Source: Sodaliphilus sp050873765 (GTDB taxonomy: Bacteria; Bacteroidota; Bacteroidia; Bacteroidales; Muribaculaceae). From it: DNA of 64,000 nt. Positions 9,836-18,683 of the stretch are shown here, one piece after another. The notes under the pieces are model-generated. The model worked only from the letters and a program-made list of their open reading frames with translations, was not told the DNA's origin and did no database searches. Each line of letters starts with the position of its first letter. The first letter of the stretch is position 1. Location: positions 28,063-92,062 of the forward strand of contig JBNMJK010000002.1 of NCBI GenBank assembly GCA_050873765.1. Direction: 5' to 3'. The position numbers and the translations under genes were made by a program.

Positions 9836-10930
9836 CTACTTTTTTACTTTTAACATACTGCCAGTGCAAACTTTCTGCTGTCCTTCCACAATCAATCTGT
9901 CGCCATGCTGCAATCCGCTTGTTATGACCACGCCGTTGCTTTGGTATTCTCCGATGGTGATGGAGCGGCGAACAGCCTTGCCACCCTCGTCAACCCACAC
10001 GAAACGGCTGTTGTCATCAGCAATTTGTACAATGGAGGCAGGAATAACAATAGCCATTCCGCTGCCGCTTGACACTGAAGCGTCTATCTTGGCGAGACTC
10101 ACTTGCGACACCATGCCCGGAAGCAACGCGTTGTCTACACCTTCCACACGAATCTTCACGCTGTAGGAACGTGAGGCTGGGTCGGCTATCACACCTTTCT
10201 CTACCACATAACCACTGTACTGCTTGCCGCCGAGAGCCTGCACCTGGATTCTCGCACGCTGGCGAACGTGGATGCTTGCCACCTCACTCTCAGGCACTGA
10301 AATCACCACATTCAACACACTGGTGGTAACGAGCTTTACCACAGGCATTCCCGGAGCGGCGTTCTGACCTACCTCGGCGTATTTCTCTGAAATTACTCCA
10401 CTGAAAGGTGCATAGATATTACAGTCACCAAGGTTCTTGCGTGCGATGTTCTCGGCGGATGTTGCTTGCTGGAGCTGGCTCTGTACTTCCACCCACTTGA
10501 TGTCGGGCAGACTTCCCTTGTCGTGCAGTTGCTTCATGCGCTTATAGGCATCTTCTGCCTGCATCTTGCCGGCACGAGCCATCTCGTAGTTGTTGCGGAT
10601 GGAAGTAGGGTCAACTGAGGCTATCAGTTGTCCCTTGCGCACACGGTCGCCAACATTCACTTTCAACTGCATGATAGTTCCGCCAGTCGTGAAACTCAAA
10701 GCGGAGCCATTCTCCTCTTCTACGGTTCCTGAATAGCCGAAATTGCCGGAGGCGGTGCCGTTGATAGAAGCCAATCCACCTTCTCCTACGATCATCTCCT
10801 TCACATTGACTGGCTCTACCGTAGCCTGCGACTCTTCCTTCTTGCCACAGCTCACGAGAAGCGAGGAGGCAAGCAGCATCATGGCGGCACCACAAGCAGT
10901 AGTAACTCCAAAAATACCTTTCTTTTTCAT
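9836..10930 (-). CDS. RND efflux membrane fusion (adaptor) lipoprotein
   Basis: Periplasmic adaptor of 364 residues linking pump and channel. The lipobox LLVSC near residue 28 predicts a lipid-anchored protein. It contains the biotinyl-lipoyl half-motifs (GGTIMQLKVNVGDRVRKGQ and ...IYAPFSGVISEKYAEVGQ), a short helical hairpin between them, then the beta-barrel and membrane-proximal domain. It is the first gene of the efflux operon. A promoter box lies about 60 bp upstream, and the AraC gene is divergent. Confidence 0.92.
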   Translation of the reverse strand: MKKKGIFGVTTACGAAMMLLASSLLVSCGKKEESQATVEPVNVKEMIVGEGGLASINGTASGNFGYSGTVEEENGSALSFTTGGTIMQLKVNVGDRVRKGQLIASVDPTSIRNNYEMARAGKMQAEDAYKRMKQLHDKGSLPDIKWVEVQSQLQQATSAENIARKNLGDCNIYAPFSGVISEKYAEVGQNAAPGMPVVKLVTTSVLNVVISVPESEVASIHVRQRARIQVQALGGKQYSGYVVEKGVIADPASRSYSVKIRVEGVDNALLPGMVSQVSLAKIDASVSSGSGMAIVIPASIVQIADDNSRFVWVDEGGKAVRRSITIGEYQSNGVVITSGLQHGDRLIVEGQQKVCTGSMLKVKK

Positions 10931-10988
10931 CTTTCTCTTTTATTATGTTTTTATCCTGTTCTATTATGTTCCTTTTCTGATTCGGGTG

Positions 10989-10996
10989 CAAAAGTA
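10989..10996 (-). promoter_or_regulatory. Promoter -7 box TACTTTTG of the efflux operon
   Basis: Reverse-strand TAnnTTTG match 58 bp upstream of the adaptor start, in the 234-bp intergenic region shared with the AraC gene. Confidence 0.6.
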
Positions 10997-11128
10997 CTTG
11001 CTTTACGTTGACAAATCGAACAAATTACATCTTCAAAAGTGTCTGATAAATCCTCATTACGGCACTGATATGAAGTATAAGACACTAACGGGGAAGTGGA
11101 TAACACTCAATAGTTCTGGAAATAGTAG

Positions 11129-11136
11129 TAATTTTG
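11129..11136 (+). promoter_or_regulatory. Promoter -7 box TAATTTTG of the AraC-type gene
   Basis: TAnnTTTG match 28 bp upstream of the AraC start. It faces away from the efflux promoter; operator sites for the regulator are expected between 10997 and 11128 but no clear repeat was seen. Confidence 0.6.
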
Positions 11137-11164
11137 CCAAGGAAAAGACAAATGTATCACTACA

Positions 11165-12055
11165 ATGACAAAACAAGCAATGGAAATACTCGACAATGGC
11201 ATCAAGGAAAAATACCAGTTGCGACTGGAACAGCTCACCGACAAGGACATCGCCGTATTCGACGAATTAGGCGACTTGCCTAAAGAAGATGTGCACGCAG
11301 AAGCATACGTGGCTATATTGTGTCTGGAAGGAAAAGCGGCATGCACAATAGAGGGCGTGGAGTATCACTTAGAAAAGAACGACTTGATTTTTGCACATCC
11401 TAACCAGTTTATCCAGAATGCGATGATTAGCTGCAACTTCAAATGTCATGGAATGTTGATGTCGCCAGCGTATTTTGAGAATATCTTCTTGCTGGGCGGC
11501 AACATTTGGGAGGCAAGCCTGGCTATCCGCGAGCGGCCATTGCTTCATCTCAGCGAGCAAGATGTGGACAACTTCATGCTCAACTTTAAGGTGCTTAAAG
11601 ACAAGTTGGCTGCCACCGAACTGCCCCACCATGAGCAAATCGTAAAACTGATGCTGCAGTCGCTCGTATTTGAATTCTATGACAGGATATCGCCAATGCT
11701 CAAACAGCAAGCACCAAACTACAACTATTCTTCAGCAGAAGTCATATTCAAACATTTCGTTAGCCTTACGTCCAAGGAGGCGCCGCGACGCCGCGAAGTT
11801 GCCTATTATGCAGAAAAGCTCTGCCTTACTCCAAAATATCTGTCTTCCGTATGCAAGAAACAGACCGGCAAGACGGCTTCTGAGATTATCAACGGCATCA
11901 CGGTGAACTATATCAAGAACATGCTCACTTCCTCCGACAAAACAATCAAGGAGATTGCCGGCGAGACGGGGTTCGACAATCTATCGTTCTTCGGCAAGTA
12001 TGTGAAAAGGGAACTGGGAATGTCGCCGAGGGATTATCGGCAGAATGGAGTGTGA
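11165..12055 (+). CDS. AraC-family transcriptional regulator
   Basis: A 296-residue regulator. The N-terminal part (about 30-120) is cupin-like and probably senses a ligand (VAILCLEGKAACTIEGVEYHLEKNDLIFAHP). The C-terminal 100 residues form the double helix-turn-helix DNA-binding domain (YYAEKLCLTPKYLSSVCKKQ; IKEIAGETGFDNLSFFGKYV; GMSPRDYR). Its divergent position next to the adaptor gene suggests that it controls the efflux operon, by inference only. A repeat-element copy begins 61 bp after its stop. Confidence 0.9.
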   Translation: MTKQAMEILDNGIKEKYQLRLEQLTDKDIAVFDELGDLPKEDVHAEAYVAILCLEGKAACTIEGVEYHLEKNDLIFAHPNQFIQNAMISCNFKCHGMLMSPAYFENIFLLGGNIWEASLAIRERPLLHLSEQDVDNFMLNFKVLKDKLAATELPHHEQIVKLMLQSLVFEFYDRISPMLKQQAPNYNYSSAEVIFKHFVSLTSKEAPRRREVAYYAEKLCLTPKYLSSVCKKQTGKTASEIINGITVNYIKNMLTSSDKTIKEIAGETGFDNLSFFGKYVKRELGMSPRDYRQNGV

Positions 12056-12116
12056 GTTGTATATATTGTGAGTTGTATGTATGAGGAGGGAAATACGTGA
12101 CCCTTCTCTATCTTTA

Positions 12117-12375
12117 GTTGTGTCAAAATTGGCACAGCCTCATTCTTCGCCATTGCCTTTAATATTAGAAAACTGTGCTCAAAGATAGCAAAACAGGCCC
12201 AAAACGGAGGAAATACGCCCTATTTTGGCCTGTTTTTGCATATATACGGATTTTTATCGCCTGAAAATCATTTTTTTGGAAAAAGCATTAAAAGTCTGTC
12301 GCCTGAAAAATATTGAAACCTTATGGCGCAAAAAAAAAGGATGTGCCGTAAAAACATTAATTACGACACAGCCCC
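12117..12375. repeat. ~257-bp MITE-like repeat, copy 2
   Basis: Same orientation as the copy at 4970-5226 and nearly identical from the internal TTCTTCGCCATT stretch to the GACACAGCCCC end (12365-12375), with small indels in A- and C-runs. The left end is degraded (GTTGTGTC instead of GGCTGTGTC), so the terminal hairpin is partly lost. The two copies bracket the efflux operon and its regulator (5357-12055). No gene is supported in 12056-12405. Confidence 0.7.
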
Positions 12376-12405
12376 TTTTTTTCAACTATATTCTCAATGC
12401 GGGTT

Positions 12406-12780
12406 TTATTGCGGGTTATGCTTGCAGAGGGTGTTATACCAGCAGTCGATAACTGTGGCCATACAGCTCATGAATAGATTGCATGTGAGCGTTTCGCACA
12501 CAGTTTCGTAAATATTCAGCACAAACGACAGCGCTATCATTGCAGCAAAGAGTACCAATGCACTTCCCACCATCGACAAGATAGTTCTTTTATAGGAGCT
12601 TCGCTCTGTGAGCGTGAAAAGCTGGCCTGTGCAGAATAGGAGCACGGCAATGAATAAGCCAGCCATCATATATTCAAGAGCTTTCCAATCGGTCAAGATA
12701 GATGTTATGGTGGTTAGCAGAATAAGCGCAATAAAAGTCCAGAAAATAGACAGTGATGCTTTTTTAGATAAGTGAAGCAT
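12406..12780 (-). CDS. Small membrane protein of unknown function
   Basis: About 124 residues with three predicted membrane segments: SIFWTFIALILLTTITSIL, MMAGLFIAVLLFCTGQLF and SMVGSALVLFAAMIALSFVL, then a Cys-rich tail (CETLTCNLFMSCMATVIDC). I do not recognise the family. It follows ndk by 18 bp (ATG at 12780; a TTG at 12795 is possible) and is probably in the same transcript. The Cys-rich end is unusual and could bind metal or form disulfides. Confidence 0.55.
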   Translation of the reverse strand: MLHLSKKASLSIFWTFIALILLTTITSILTDWKALEYMMAGLFIAVLLFCTGQLFTLTERSSYKRTILSMVGSALVLFAAMIALSFVLNIYETVCETLTCNLFMSCMATVIDCWYNTLCKHNPQ

Positions 12781-12798
12781 AGTGTTCGCGAGCAAGAA

Positions 12799-13260
12799 TT
12801 ATAGTTCGTCGGGCGCATAAAGGAAATTGAAGTGGGGAAGATCGTAGTTGAAAATTTCATCTTCCTTGAAAAAGCGCTTAAGCTCCACTTCGGCATTTTC
12901 AAGCGAGTCGCTTGTGTGCACAATATTCTCTTGGAACGACATACTGAGGTCGCCACGAATGGTGCCGGGCAAGGCTTTTCTGCCACTTGTGGCTCCAGCC
13001 ATCTGGCGAACTACTTCCACCGCTCCCACGCCCTCATAGCAGCAGACAATCACAGGGGTAACCATCATGGCGTCTTTCAACTGCTGGAAGAATGGTTTTC
13101 CGGCGTGTTGTGCGTAATGTTCGTTCATTTGCTCTTCTGTGAGTTGGCACATCTTCATGCCGGCGAGGCGCAGTCCTTTTTGCTCGAATCGCTTAGTCAC
13201 TTCGCCCACCAGTCCTCTCAGGAGGCACGACGGCTTTAAAATCACTAATGTTTTTTCCAT
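12799..13260 (-). CDS. ndk: Nucleoside diphosphate kinase
   Basis: Transfers the gamma-phosphate from ATP to nucleoside diphosphates through a phospho-histidine. The 153-residue protein has the opening EKTLVILKPSCLLRGLVGEVTKRFE, the substrate loop GTIRGDLS and the active-site histidine in NIVHTSDS. The length is slightly above the 140-150 of most bacteria, as is usual in Bacteroidales. A promoter box lies about 54 bp upstream on the same strand. Confidence 0.96.
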   Translation of the reverse strand: MEKTLVILKPSCLLRGLVGEVTKRFEQKGLRLAGMKMCQLTEEQMNEHYAQHAGKPFFQQLKDAMMVTPVIVCCYEGVGAVEVVRQMAGATSGRKALPGTIRGDLSMSFQENIVHTSDSLENAEVELKRFFKEDEIFNYDLPHFNFLYAPDEL

Positions 13261-13313
13261 TTTAAGTTATGTGTGGTTAAAATTGATGAGTATAAAAGTT
13301 GGTTTTTAGAGTG

Positions 13314-13321
13314 CAAAGGTA
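13314..13321 (-). promoter_or_regulatory. Promoter -7 box TACCTTTG of ndk
   Basis: Reverse-strand TAnnTTTG match 54 bp upstream of the ndk ATG. Confidence 0.6.
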
Positions 13322-13510
13322 ACATTTTATTTTCATTGACTTGTTTTTTCTTGTGACTGATCCGTGTGTGAAGGCTTGAAATTGTGAAATAAAACCACCG
13401 TGCGTGATTTCAAGGTGTGATAAGGTGAGAAAAATCAGATTTTTTTTGTAATTTAGCAGAAAAGTTGGGAGCCTCAAGGCCCCGTTAATAAATTAATATT
13501 TCAGAATATT

Positions 13511-13843
13511 ATGGCAAACAAAAGAGATTTAAAGAAAGCTATTCGCTTTGCATGTGGTGACATGGCTGGTAAATGTGTTGTAGCAGAAAGTGCTATCAAG
13601 GACACTGACGTGGAAGCATGGGACAAGATTATTCTCGACATTGCTCTTCTTCAGGAGGAGGCTGTGAACCGCGTGTCGGTAAGCTACGACAAGGTGCAGC
13701 GCGACTTTGACGACAAGAAAGCCTACAACAAGGCTCGCCGTGCATATTTCAAGGCTGTGGAAAAGGCTCTTGGCGACTATATGCGTGGCGAAACCGAGAA
13801 GATTGTGGAGAAGATGAATGCATTACTGCCCAAAAGCAAGTAA
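13511..13843 (+). CDS. Conserved small alpha-helical hypothetical protein
   Basis: 110 residues, charged and predicted all-helical (MANKRDLKKAIRFACGDMAG...), with no signal peptide or membrane segment. It looks like a short cytosolic Bacteroidales protein of unknown role. The reading frame is well supported by Lys/Glu codon use and by a terminator 17 bp downstream. A weak promoter-like TAATTTAG lies upstream. It stands alone between divergently oriented ndk and the acyltransferase. Confidence 0.75.
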   Translation: MANKRDLKKAIRFACGDMAGKCVVAESAIKDTDVEAWDKIILDIALLQEEAVNRVSVSYDKVQRDFDDKKAYNKARRAYFKAVEKALGDYMRGETEKIVEKMNALLPKSK

Positions 13844-13859
13844 ATGAGAATTTAGTGTG

Positions 13860-13897
13860 ATGGCGCTATCAGTTTTGCATAGTGCCATTGCCTTTTT
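13860..13897 (+). terminator. Rho-independent terminator
   Basis: ATGGCGCTAT (13860-13869) pairs with ATAGTGCCAT (13879-13888), one G-T pair, followed by TGCCTTTTTCC. It ends the small gene at 13511-13843. Confidence 0.65.
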
Positions 13898-14072
13898 CCT
13901 TTTCATGACGCCCACTGCTTTGGGTGGCTTTTGAGTAATAATAATAGACATAATTTCAACACCAGCTTATGAAAGCGTATGGCATAAGAGGCTGATATGT
14001 TTTCGTGAGAGGTGTTTGTGTGTTTATATATAAGATACATTCTTTGAATTTACGAATAATAGAAATTAGAAG

Positions 14073-14633
14073 GTGAATTTCGCTCATTATTTACTGCATA
14101 AGTTTGGGTGGAGTTTCAAGGTGAACATACCACCCACAAAAAAAAGCGTGATTTGTGTGGCTCCCCACACAAGCAACTGGGATTTTCTGGTGGGGGAGTT
14201 GGCGATACACTCTGCTGGACTTACCGCAGGCTTCTTAATGAAGAGTGCCTGGTTCTTTTTTCCGTTGGGCTATTTGCTAAAGGCAATTGGCGGAGTGCCC
14301 GTGTATCGTGGCAAGAAAGGCGATGGTAAAGGATCTCTGACCGATTCGCTGGTGAAAGCCTATGCCAATGCCGAATCGCTTGCCATAGCAGTAACGCCCG
14401 AAGGCACACGCAGCCTGAACATGAATTGGCACAAAGGCGCTCTTGTGGTGGCCACAGAGGCAAATGTGCCACTTATCCTCGCTTACATTGATTATAAGAA
14501 CAAGGTGGCGTGCCTTGACAAAGTGTTCACTCCCTCAGGCGACTTTGATGCCGATTTAGACACCATTCTCCGTTATTATAAGGATAAAGGCTATATGGCC
14601 CGCTATCCAGAAAAATTTTCCACAGGTTTGTAA
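14073..14633 (+). CDS. Acyltransferase, PlsC-like (1-acylglycerol-3-phosphate family)
   Basis: 186 residues. It carries the acyltransferase HX4D motif at His32/Asp37 (APHTSNWDF), the GVPVYRGKK block and the TPEGTRS block, in the family order. It is shorter than classical PlsC and has no clear membrane helix apart from a hydrophobic stretch around 48-65. Related short proteins are annotated as glycerol acyltransferases; the acceptor lipid is not predictable. It starts with GTG at 14073 and is followed after 29 bp by the nitrilase-family gene, probably co-transcribed. Confidence 0.8.
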   Translation: MNFAHYLLHKFGWSFKVNIPPTKKSVICVAPHTSNWDFLVGELAIHSAGLTAGFLMKSAWFFFPLGYLLKAIGGVPVYRGKKGDGKGSLTDSLVKAYANAESLAIAVTPEGTRSLNMNWHKGALVVATEANVPLILAYIDYKNKVACLDKVFTPSGDFDADLDTILRYYKDKGYMARYPEKFSTGL

Positions 14634-14662
14634 CTAAACTACACAACTAAAAAACAGAAGGT

Positions 14663-15457
14663 ATGTTTTCCCGTAATTTAAGAGTGTCGCTGATTGAAGA
14701 TGCCATCATCAGCGATGATAAGCAGGCCAACATTGCGCAGCTGAAGCGCAATATGCAGAATGTGCCGGAAGGCACCGACTTGGTGGTGCTTCCTGAGCTG
14801 TTTACTACCGGTTTCGTTAATGATCGGGACAAGGCCATGGAATTGGCTGAGCGCAATATTGATGAAACACTGAGCGCCATTCACCGCCTCGCCTCTGACT
14901 ATCAGTGCGCCATTGCAGGGTCGTTTTTAGCTCACACGGCAGGCCAGCTCTATAACCGGGCATTCTTTGTGGAGCCAAGTGGTGAGGAGACTTTCTACGA
15001 CAAACGCCATCTGTTCACTTTCGGAGGAGAGGACAAGGTGTTTAAGCAGGGGCACTCCCTTTCACCAATTATCCGGTTCAGAGGCTTCAATATTAAGATG
15101 GTGGTGTGCTACGATTTGCGTTTCCCTGTGTTTTGCCGTAATGTGAAAAACGATTACGACGTTCTGCTTGTGGTGGCCAACTGGCCTAAGGCACGTGAAA
15201 ACGCATGGCGCCAACTTCTTTATGCCCGCGCTATCGAGAATGAGGCGTATGTGCTTGGATTAAATCGCTGTGGCACCGACAATGAGGGGCTCGAGTACAG
15301 CGAAGGCTCGTCGCTTGTGATCGACTTCAAGGGAAAACTGATTACGGAGCGTGGCGCAAGCCCTGTGATTGCCGCCGACCTGTCGCTGCCAGCCTTGAAC
15401 CGTTTTAGAGAAAAATTCCCTGTATGGCAAGATGCCGACGATTTTAAAATGCTTTAG
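14663..15457 (+). CDS. Nitrilase-family amidohydrolase (omega-amidase, YafV-like)
   Basis: 264 residues with the complete nitrilase catalytic triad: Glu45 (LPELFTTGF), Lys114 (YDKRHLF) and Cys149 (VVCYDLRFPVF). The YDKRHLF and GGE context is typical of omega-amidases that hydrolyse alpha-ketoglutaramate and related amides (metabolite repair). Cytosolic, no signal peptide. It follows the acyltransferase by 29 bp. Confidence 0.88.
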   Translation: MFSRNLRVSLIEDAIISDDKQANIAQLKRNMQNVPEGTDLVVLPELFTTGFVNDRDKAMELAERNIDETLSAIHRLASDYQCAIAGSFLAHTAGQLYNRAFFVEPSGEETFYDKRHLFTFGGEDKVFKQGHSLSPIIRFRGFNIKMVVCYDLRFPVFCRNVKNDYDVLLVVANWPKARENAWRQLLYARAIENEAYVLGLNRCGTDNEGLEYSEGSSLVIDFKGKLITERGASPVIAADLSLPALNRFREKFPVWQDADDFKML

Positions 15458-15615
15458 AGCGTAAGTTTTGCCTCACACAGGACTGCTGTTTTGGGCAGTG
15501 GCAGTTTGCTTAAATACTTAAACAATAGATACAGAAGATATAAGAAGAATAAGTGTAAGAAAAGATTATTGACACACTTTAAGACTGCATATTAGCATAT
15601 CTTCAGGAAAAGTGC

Positions 15616-15623
15616 TACTTTTG
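15616..15623 (+). promoter_or_regulatory. Promoter -7 box TACTTTTG of the small secreted protein
   Basis: TAnnTTTG match 26 bp upstream of the ATG at 15650. Confidence 0.6.
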
Positions 15624-15649
15624 CATCAAAGATTTATCAAAACATAATT

Positions 15650-16072
15650 ATGAAACTGAAATTATTCATACTCTCAATTGCATGTGTGGCCGCATTTGCA
15701 GCTCCTGTTCAGGCCACAAGCAAAACGCAAACAAAGACGCAGACCACAAAGTCGGTGGAGGCTACAAAAGTTACCACCCAGCAGTTCAATCAGCTGAAGT
15801 CAACGCTCACCAGCGCTATAACAAAGATGAAAAGCGCATCGAGTGCAGAGGCTGTGGCAAACTCTATGTATAGCTACACAAAATCGTTCCTTGGAATGAA
15901 TAATGTGTATAAGAGCCTGTCGGATTACCAGAAGAAGCAAATCGACACGCTGGTGAAGCAGTTTGGTGTGCAGTCGAAGGCTAAGATTGCTAAATATGCC
16001 TGCAAGAAGCAGGCTGATGCTGCAATCCAGAAGGCCACGATGGAAGCGCTGAGCAGCTTGTCGAAGAAATAA
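15650..16072 (+). CDS. Small secreted helical protein, unknown function
   Basis: 140 residues. A clear signal peptide (MKLKLFILSIACVAAFAAPVQA) precedes a Thr/Lys/Gln-rich stretch and an alpha-helical basic domain with regularly spaced Lys (MKSASSAEAVANSMYSYTKSF; FGVQSKAKIAKYACKKQADAA). No cysteine pair or known motif was recognised; a periplasmic location is inferred. It has its own promoter and a shared downstream terminator with convergent mutS2. Confidence 0.75.
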   Translation: MKLKLFILSIACVAAFAAPVQATSKTQTKTQTTKSVEATKVTTQQFNQLKSTLTSAITKMKSASSAEAVANSMYSYTKSFLGMNNVYKSLSDYQKKQIDTLVKQFGVQSKAKIAKYACKKQADAAIQKATMEALSSLSKK

Positions 16073-16097
16073 AAGTGGCTTATCTCATTAAGCGTGC

Positions 16098-16165
16098 AAA
16101 AGCACCTATTAGCTCCTGCTTGATATCTCTCTATAGAGGAAGTGCCGGATCTGATAGGTGCTTTT
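16098..16165. terminator. Long bidirectional hairpin between convergent genes
   Basis: AAAAGCACCTAT (16098-16109) pairs perfectly with ATAGGTGCTTTT (16154-16165). The 44-nt interior contains the palindrome CTCTATAGAG. It serves both the small secreted gene and mutS2, with U-tracts on each side. Confidence 0.65.
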
Positions 16166-16205
16166 CTTGTGGGTGCTCAGCATCATGGGGGCGATGCCTT
16201 CAGGC

Positions 16206-18668
16206 TCACTTCAAGTCCACCACTGTGATGCCGGCGCCACCAAGCTGCACATGTTCGTCGCGATAGCTTTTCACCTCTTTAACCGAGTTGAGGTATTGGC
16301 GAATCAGCTGCTTGAGTATGCCCGTGCCAGTGCCGTGAAGGATTCTTACACGAGGCTGGCTGAACTGTATGGCATCGTCGATGAAATAGGTTACGGCTTG
16401 CACGGCCTCGTCGCCCCGCATACCCCTTACGTCGATGTCGGGCTTGAAATGGAGTTGGCGTGTGCGCATCTCGCTTGTGGTTGAAGCGCTTATCGATGAG
16501 GTCTCTACAGTCTTTGTCACCTGCTTGAGCGTTCGCTCTAAGCGTTTTAGCTCCACGCGCGTTTTCAGGTTGCCAAAAGCCACCACGGCATATTTCCCTT
16601 CCATGCTGAGAATACTGCCCACAGTGGAAGCCCCCTTCATCACCACATTGTCGCCCACTTCAAGGGGGTGTGCCTGGGAGGCGGCACTCTTGGTCGAGGG
16701 CTTTTGCGCTTTTTGCTTCAAAGGCTTTTTCGGCATCAGCTGCTTGATTTTGGAGGGCATGTCGTCGTCGCTGTCGTCTTCCTGAAGCCGGCGTTTGAAG
16801 TCGTCGAGCTGCTGGCGCACTTGGCGCGTTTTCTCCTTCTCAGCCTGCATTTCCTTGATTTCCTTGATGGTGCGCTCAATTTGTGCATTGCTTTTTTTCA
16901 GGATTTCCTGCGCCTCATTTTTAGCGTCCTTAATGATGAGCTTATGCTCAGTGGCTATTTTATCCAGCTTCTCATCGTATTCAGCCATGGTGCTGTTGAG
17001 CCGCTTTTCCTTTTGGTGTATTTCGTAGCGTTTGTTTTCCCAGTATTTTCTGTCGCGCACAATGTCGAGCAAATACTTGTCCATGTTGATGTAGTCGCTG
17101 CCCACCAGGTTGCTTGCTTTTTCAATCACATCGTTAGGGAGGCCGATTTTTCTGGCAATCTCAATAGCGAATGAGCTGCCGGGGTAGCCAATCGACAGTT
17201 GGAAAAGGGGCTGCATTCGCTGGCGGTCGTAGAGCATGGCGCCATTGACGAGCCCAGGCGTGTCGTCGGCAAAGTGCTTCAAATTCTGGTAGTGCGTGGT
17301 GATTACGCCCATCATCTGCTTACGGTTAAGCTGCTCAAGAATGGCCTGTGCAATGGCAGCGCCAATTTGTGGCTCCGTGCCGCTGCCGAATTCATCGATA
17401 AGAATCAGTGTGTGCTTGTCGCCACGGCTTAAAAACGTCTTCATATTTTGAAGGTGTGAGCTGTAGGTGCTCAAGTCGTCTTCAATCGACTGCTGGTCGC
17501 CAATGTCGATAAACACGCTTTTAAAGATGCCCATGTGGGAGTTGTCGTAAACCGTGGGGAGAATGCCGCACTGCATCATGTACTGCACCACGCCCACCGT
17601 TTTCAGGCACACCGACTTGCCGCCCGCGTTCGGGCCCGAAATGATGAGTATGCGCTTTTGGCGGGTCAGCTGTATGTTGAGAGGCACTACCTCTTTGCCG
17701 TGCTCTTTTAGCGAGAGGAACAAAGCCGGGTGCTGCGCATGATACCATTCAATGTTGGGCTTTGGCTCGATGTGTGGCATGTGGGCATCTACATCTAAGG
17801 CAAAGCATGCTTTGGCCCGAATGAAGTCGAGCATGCCCATGGTGCTGTAAGTGGATAGGAGTTCGGGAATGTGGGGGCGGATAAGGTCGGACACCTCAGT
17901 CAGGATTCTGATGATTTCACGCTTGATTTCACCTTCCGTCTCCCGAATACGGTTGTTGGCCTCCACAATCTCCTCTGGCTCGATAAACACCGTTTTGCCG
18001 GAGGCCGACTCATCGTGCACGATGCCTTTCACCTTCCGCTTGTGCATTGGCGCCACGGGCAGCACCAGCCGGCCGTCGCGCACCGATGGTGTGGTGTCGG
18101 CATCAAAGAAGCCCGACTGCTTTCCCTGGGCTATCACACGGCGCATAATGCCGTTGATGCTGGCGGTGGTGGAAGCGATGGTGGCGCGCAGCTCGCGAAG
18201 CAGGGGAGAGGCGCCATCTTTCACATTGCCAAACTTGTCGAGAATGCGTGCGGCCTCGCGCTCAATTTCTGGAAAGGGCAGCATACCATCGGCCAGCTGC
18301 TTCAAGCGGGGGTAAGGCGTGTTGCCATCGTCGTCGGTGCGGAAAAAGCTGATAATGGCGCTTACGGTGCTGAGTGAGCGCTGCAGATTAAAGAGATTCT
18401 CGGCCGATATGTAGGATCCCGGAGCGCTAATCGTCTTCAGCGGCGAGCGCAGATCAAAAAAATAGTTGAGCGGAAAATCTTGTTTCGATTGCAGTATGGC
18501 GAGAAACTCATTCGTTTGGCATAGCCAAGTGTTCACCTCCTCAAATCGGGAAGAGAAGCGCATCTTCTGGCAGTAGGCCACGCCAAGGGGGCTGATACAG
18601 TGCTTTTCCACCTCATGGCGCACCACATCAAATCCTATTCTTGTTTCAAAATTAGCAGGGTATATCAT
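16206..18668 (-). CDS. mutS2: Endonuclease MutS2
   Basis: 820-residue MutS2, a MutS homologue that lacks the mismatch-recognition domains and acts in recombination control or ribosome rescue depending on species. The clamp/core region precedes the ATPase with Walker A GPNAGGKSV and the Walker B region LILIDEFGSGTEP. A coiled coil follows (about 520-640, Lys/Glu-rich). The C-terminal Smr nuclease domain (about 735-820) has DIDVRGMRGDEA and HGTGTGILK. Complete. The promoter box lies 8-15 bp upstream of the ATG, implying a near-leaderless mRNA. Confidence 0.95.
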   Translation of the reverse strand: MIYPANFETRIGFDVVRHEVEKHCISPLGVAYCQKMRFSSRFEEVNTWLCQTNEFLAILQSKQDFPLNYFFDLRSPLKTISAPGSYISAENLFNLQRSLSTVSAIISFFRTDDDGNTPYPRLKQLADGMLPFPEIEREAARILDKFGNVKDGASPLLRELRATIASTTASINGIMRRVIAQGKQSGFFDADTTPSVRDGRLVLPVAPMHKRKVKGIVHDESASGKTVFIEPEEIVEANNRIRETEGEIKREIIRILTEVSDLIRPHIPELLSTYSTMGMLDFIRAKACFALDVDAHMPHIEPKPNIEWYHAQHPALFLSLKEHGKEVVPLNIQLTRQKRILIISGPNAGGKSVCLKTVGVVQYMMQCGILPTVYDNSHMGIFKSVFIDIGDQQSIEDDLSTYSSHLQNMKTFLSRGDKHTLILIDEFGSGTEPQIGAAIAQAILEQLNRKQMMGVITTHYQNLKHFADDTPGLVNGAMLYDRQRMQPLFQLSIGYPGSSFAIEIARKIGLPNDVIEKASNLVGSDYINMDKYLLDIVRDRKYWENKRYEIHQKEKRLNSTMAEYDEKLDKIATEHKLIIKDAKNEAQEILKKSNAQIERTIKEIKEMQAEKEKTRQVRQQLDDFKRRLQEDDSDDDMPSKIKQLMPKKPLKQKAQKPSTKSAASQAHPLEVGDNVVMKGASTVGSILSMEGKYAVVAFGNLKTRVELKRLERTLKQVTKTVETSSISASTTSEMRTRQLHFKPDIDVRGMRGDEAVQAVTYFIDDAIQFSQPRVRILHGTGTGILKQLIRQYLNSVKEVKSYRDEHVQLGGAGITVVDLK

Positions 18669-18675
18669 TTCAGCG

Positions 18676-18683
18676 CAAAGTTA
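18676..18683 (-). promoter_or_regulatory. Promoter -7 box TAACTTTG of mutS2
   Basis: Reverse-strand TAnnTTTG match whose G lies 8 bp before the ATG at 18668; predicted leader about 4 nt. Confidence 0.6.
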
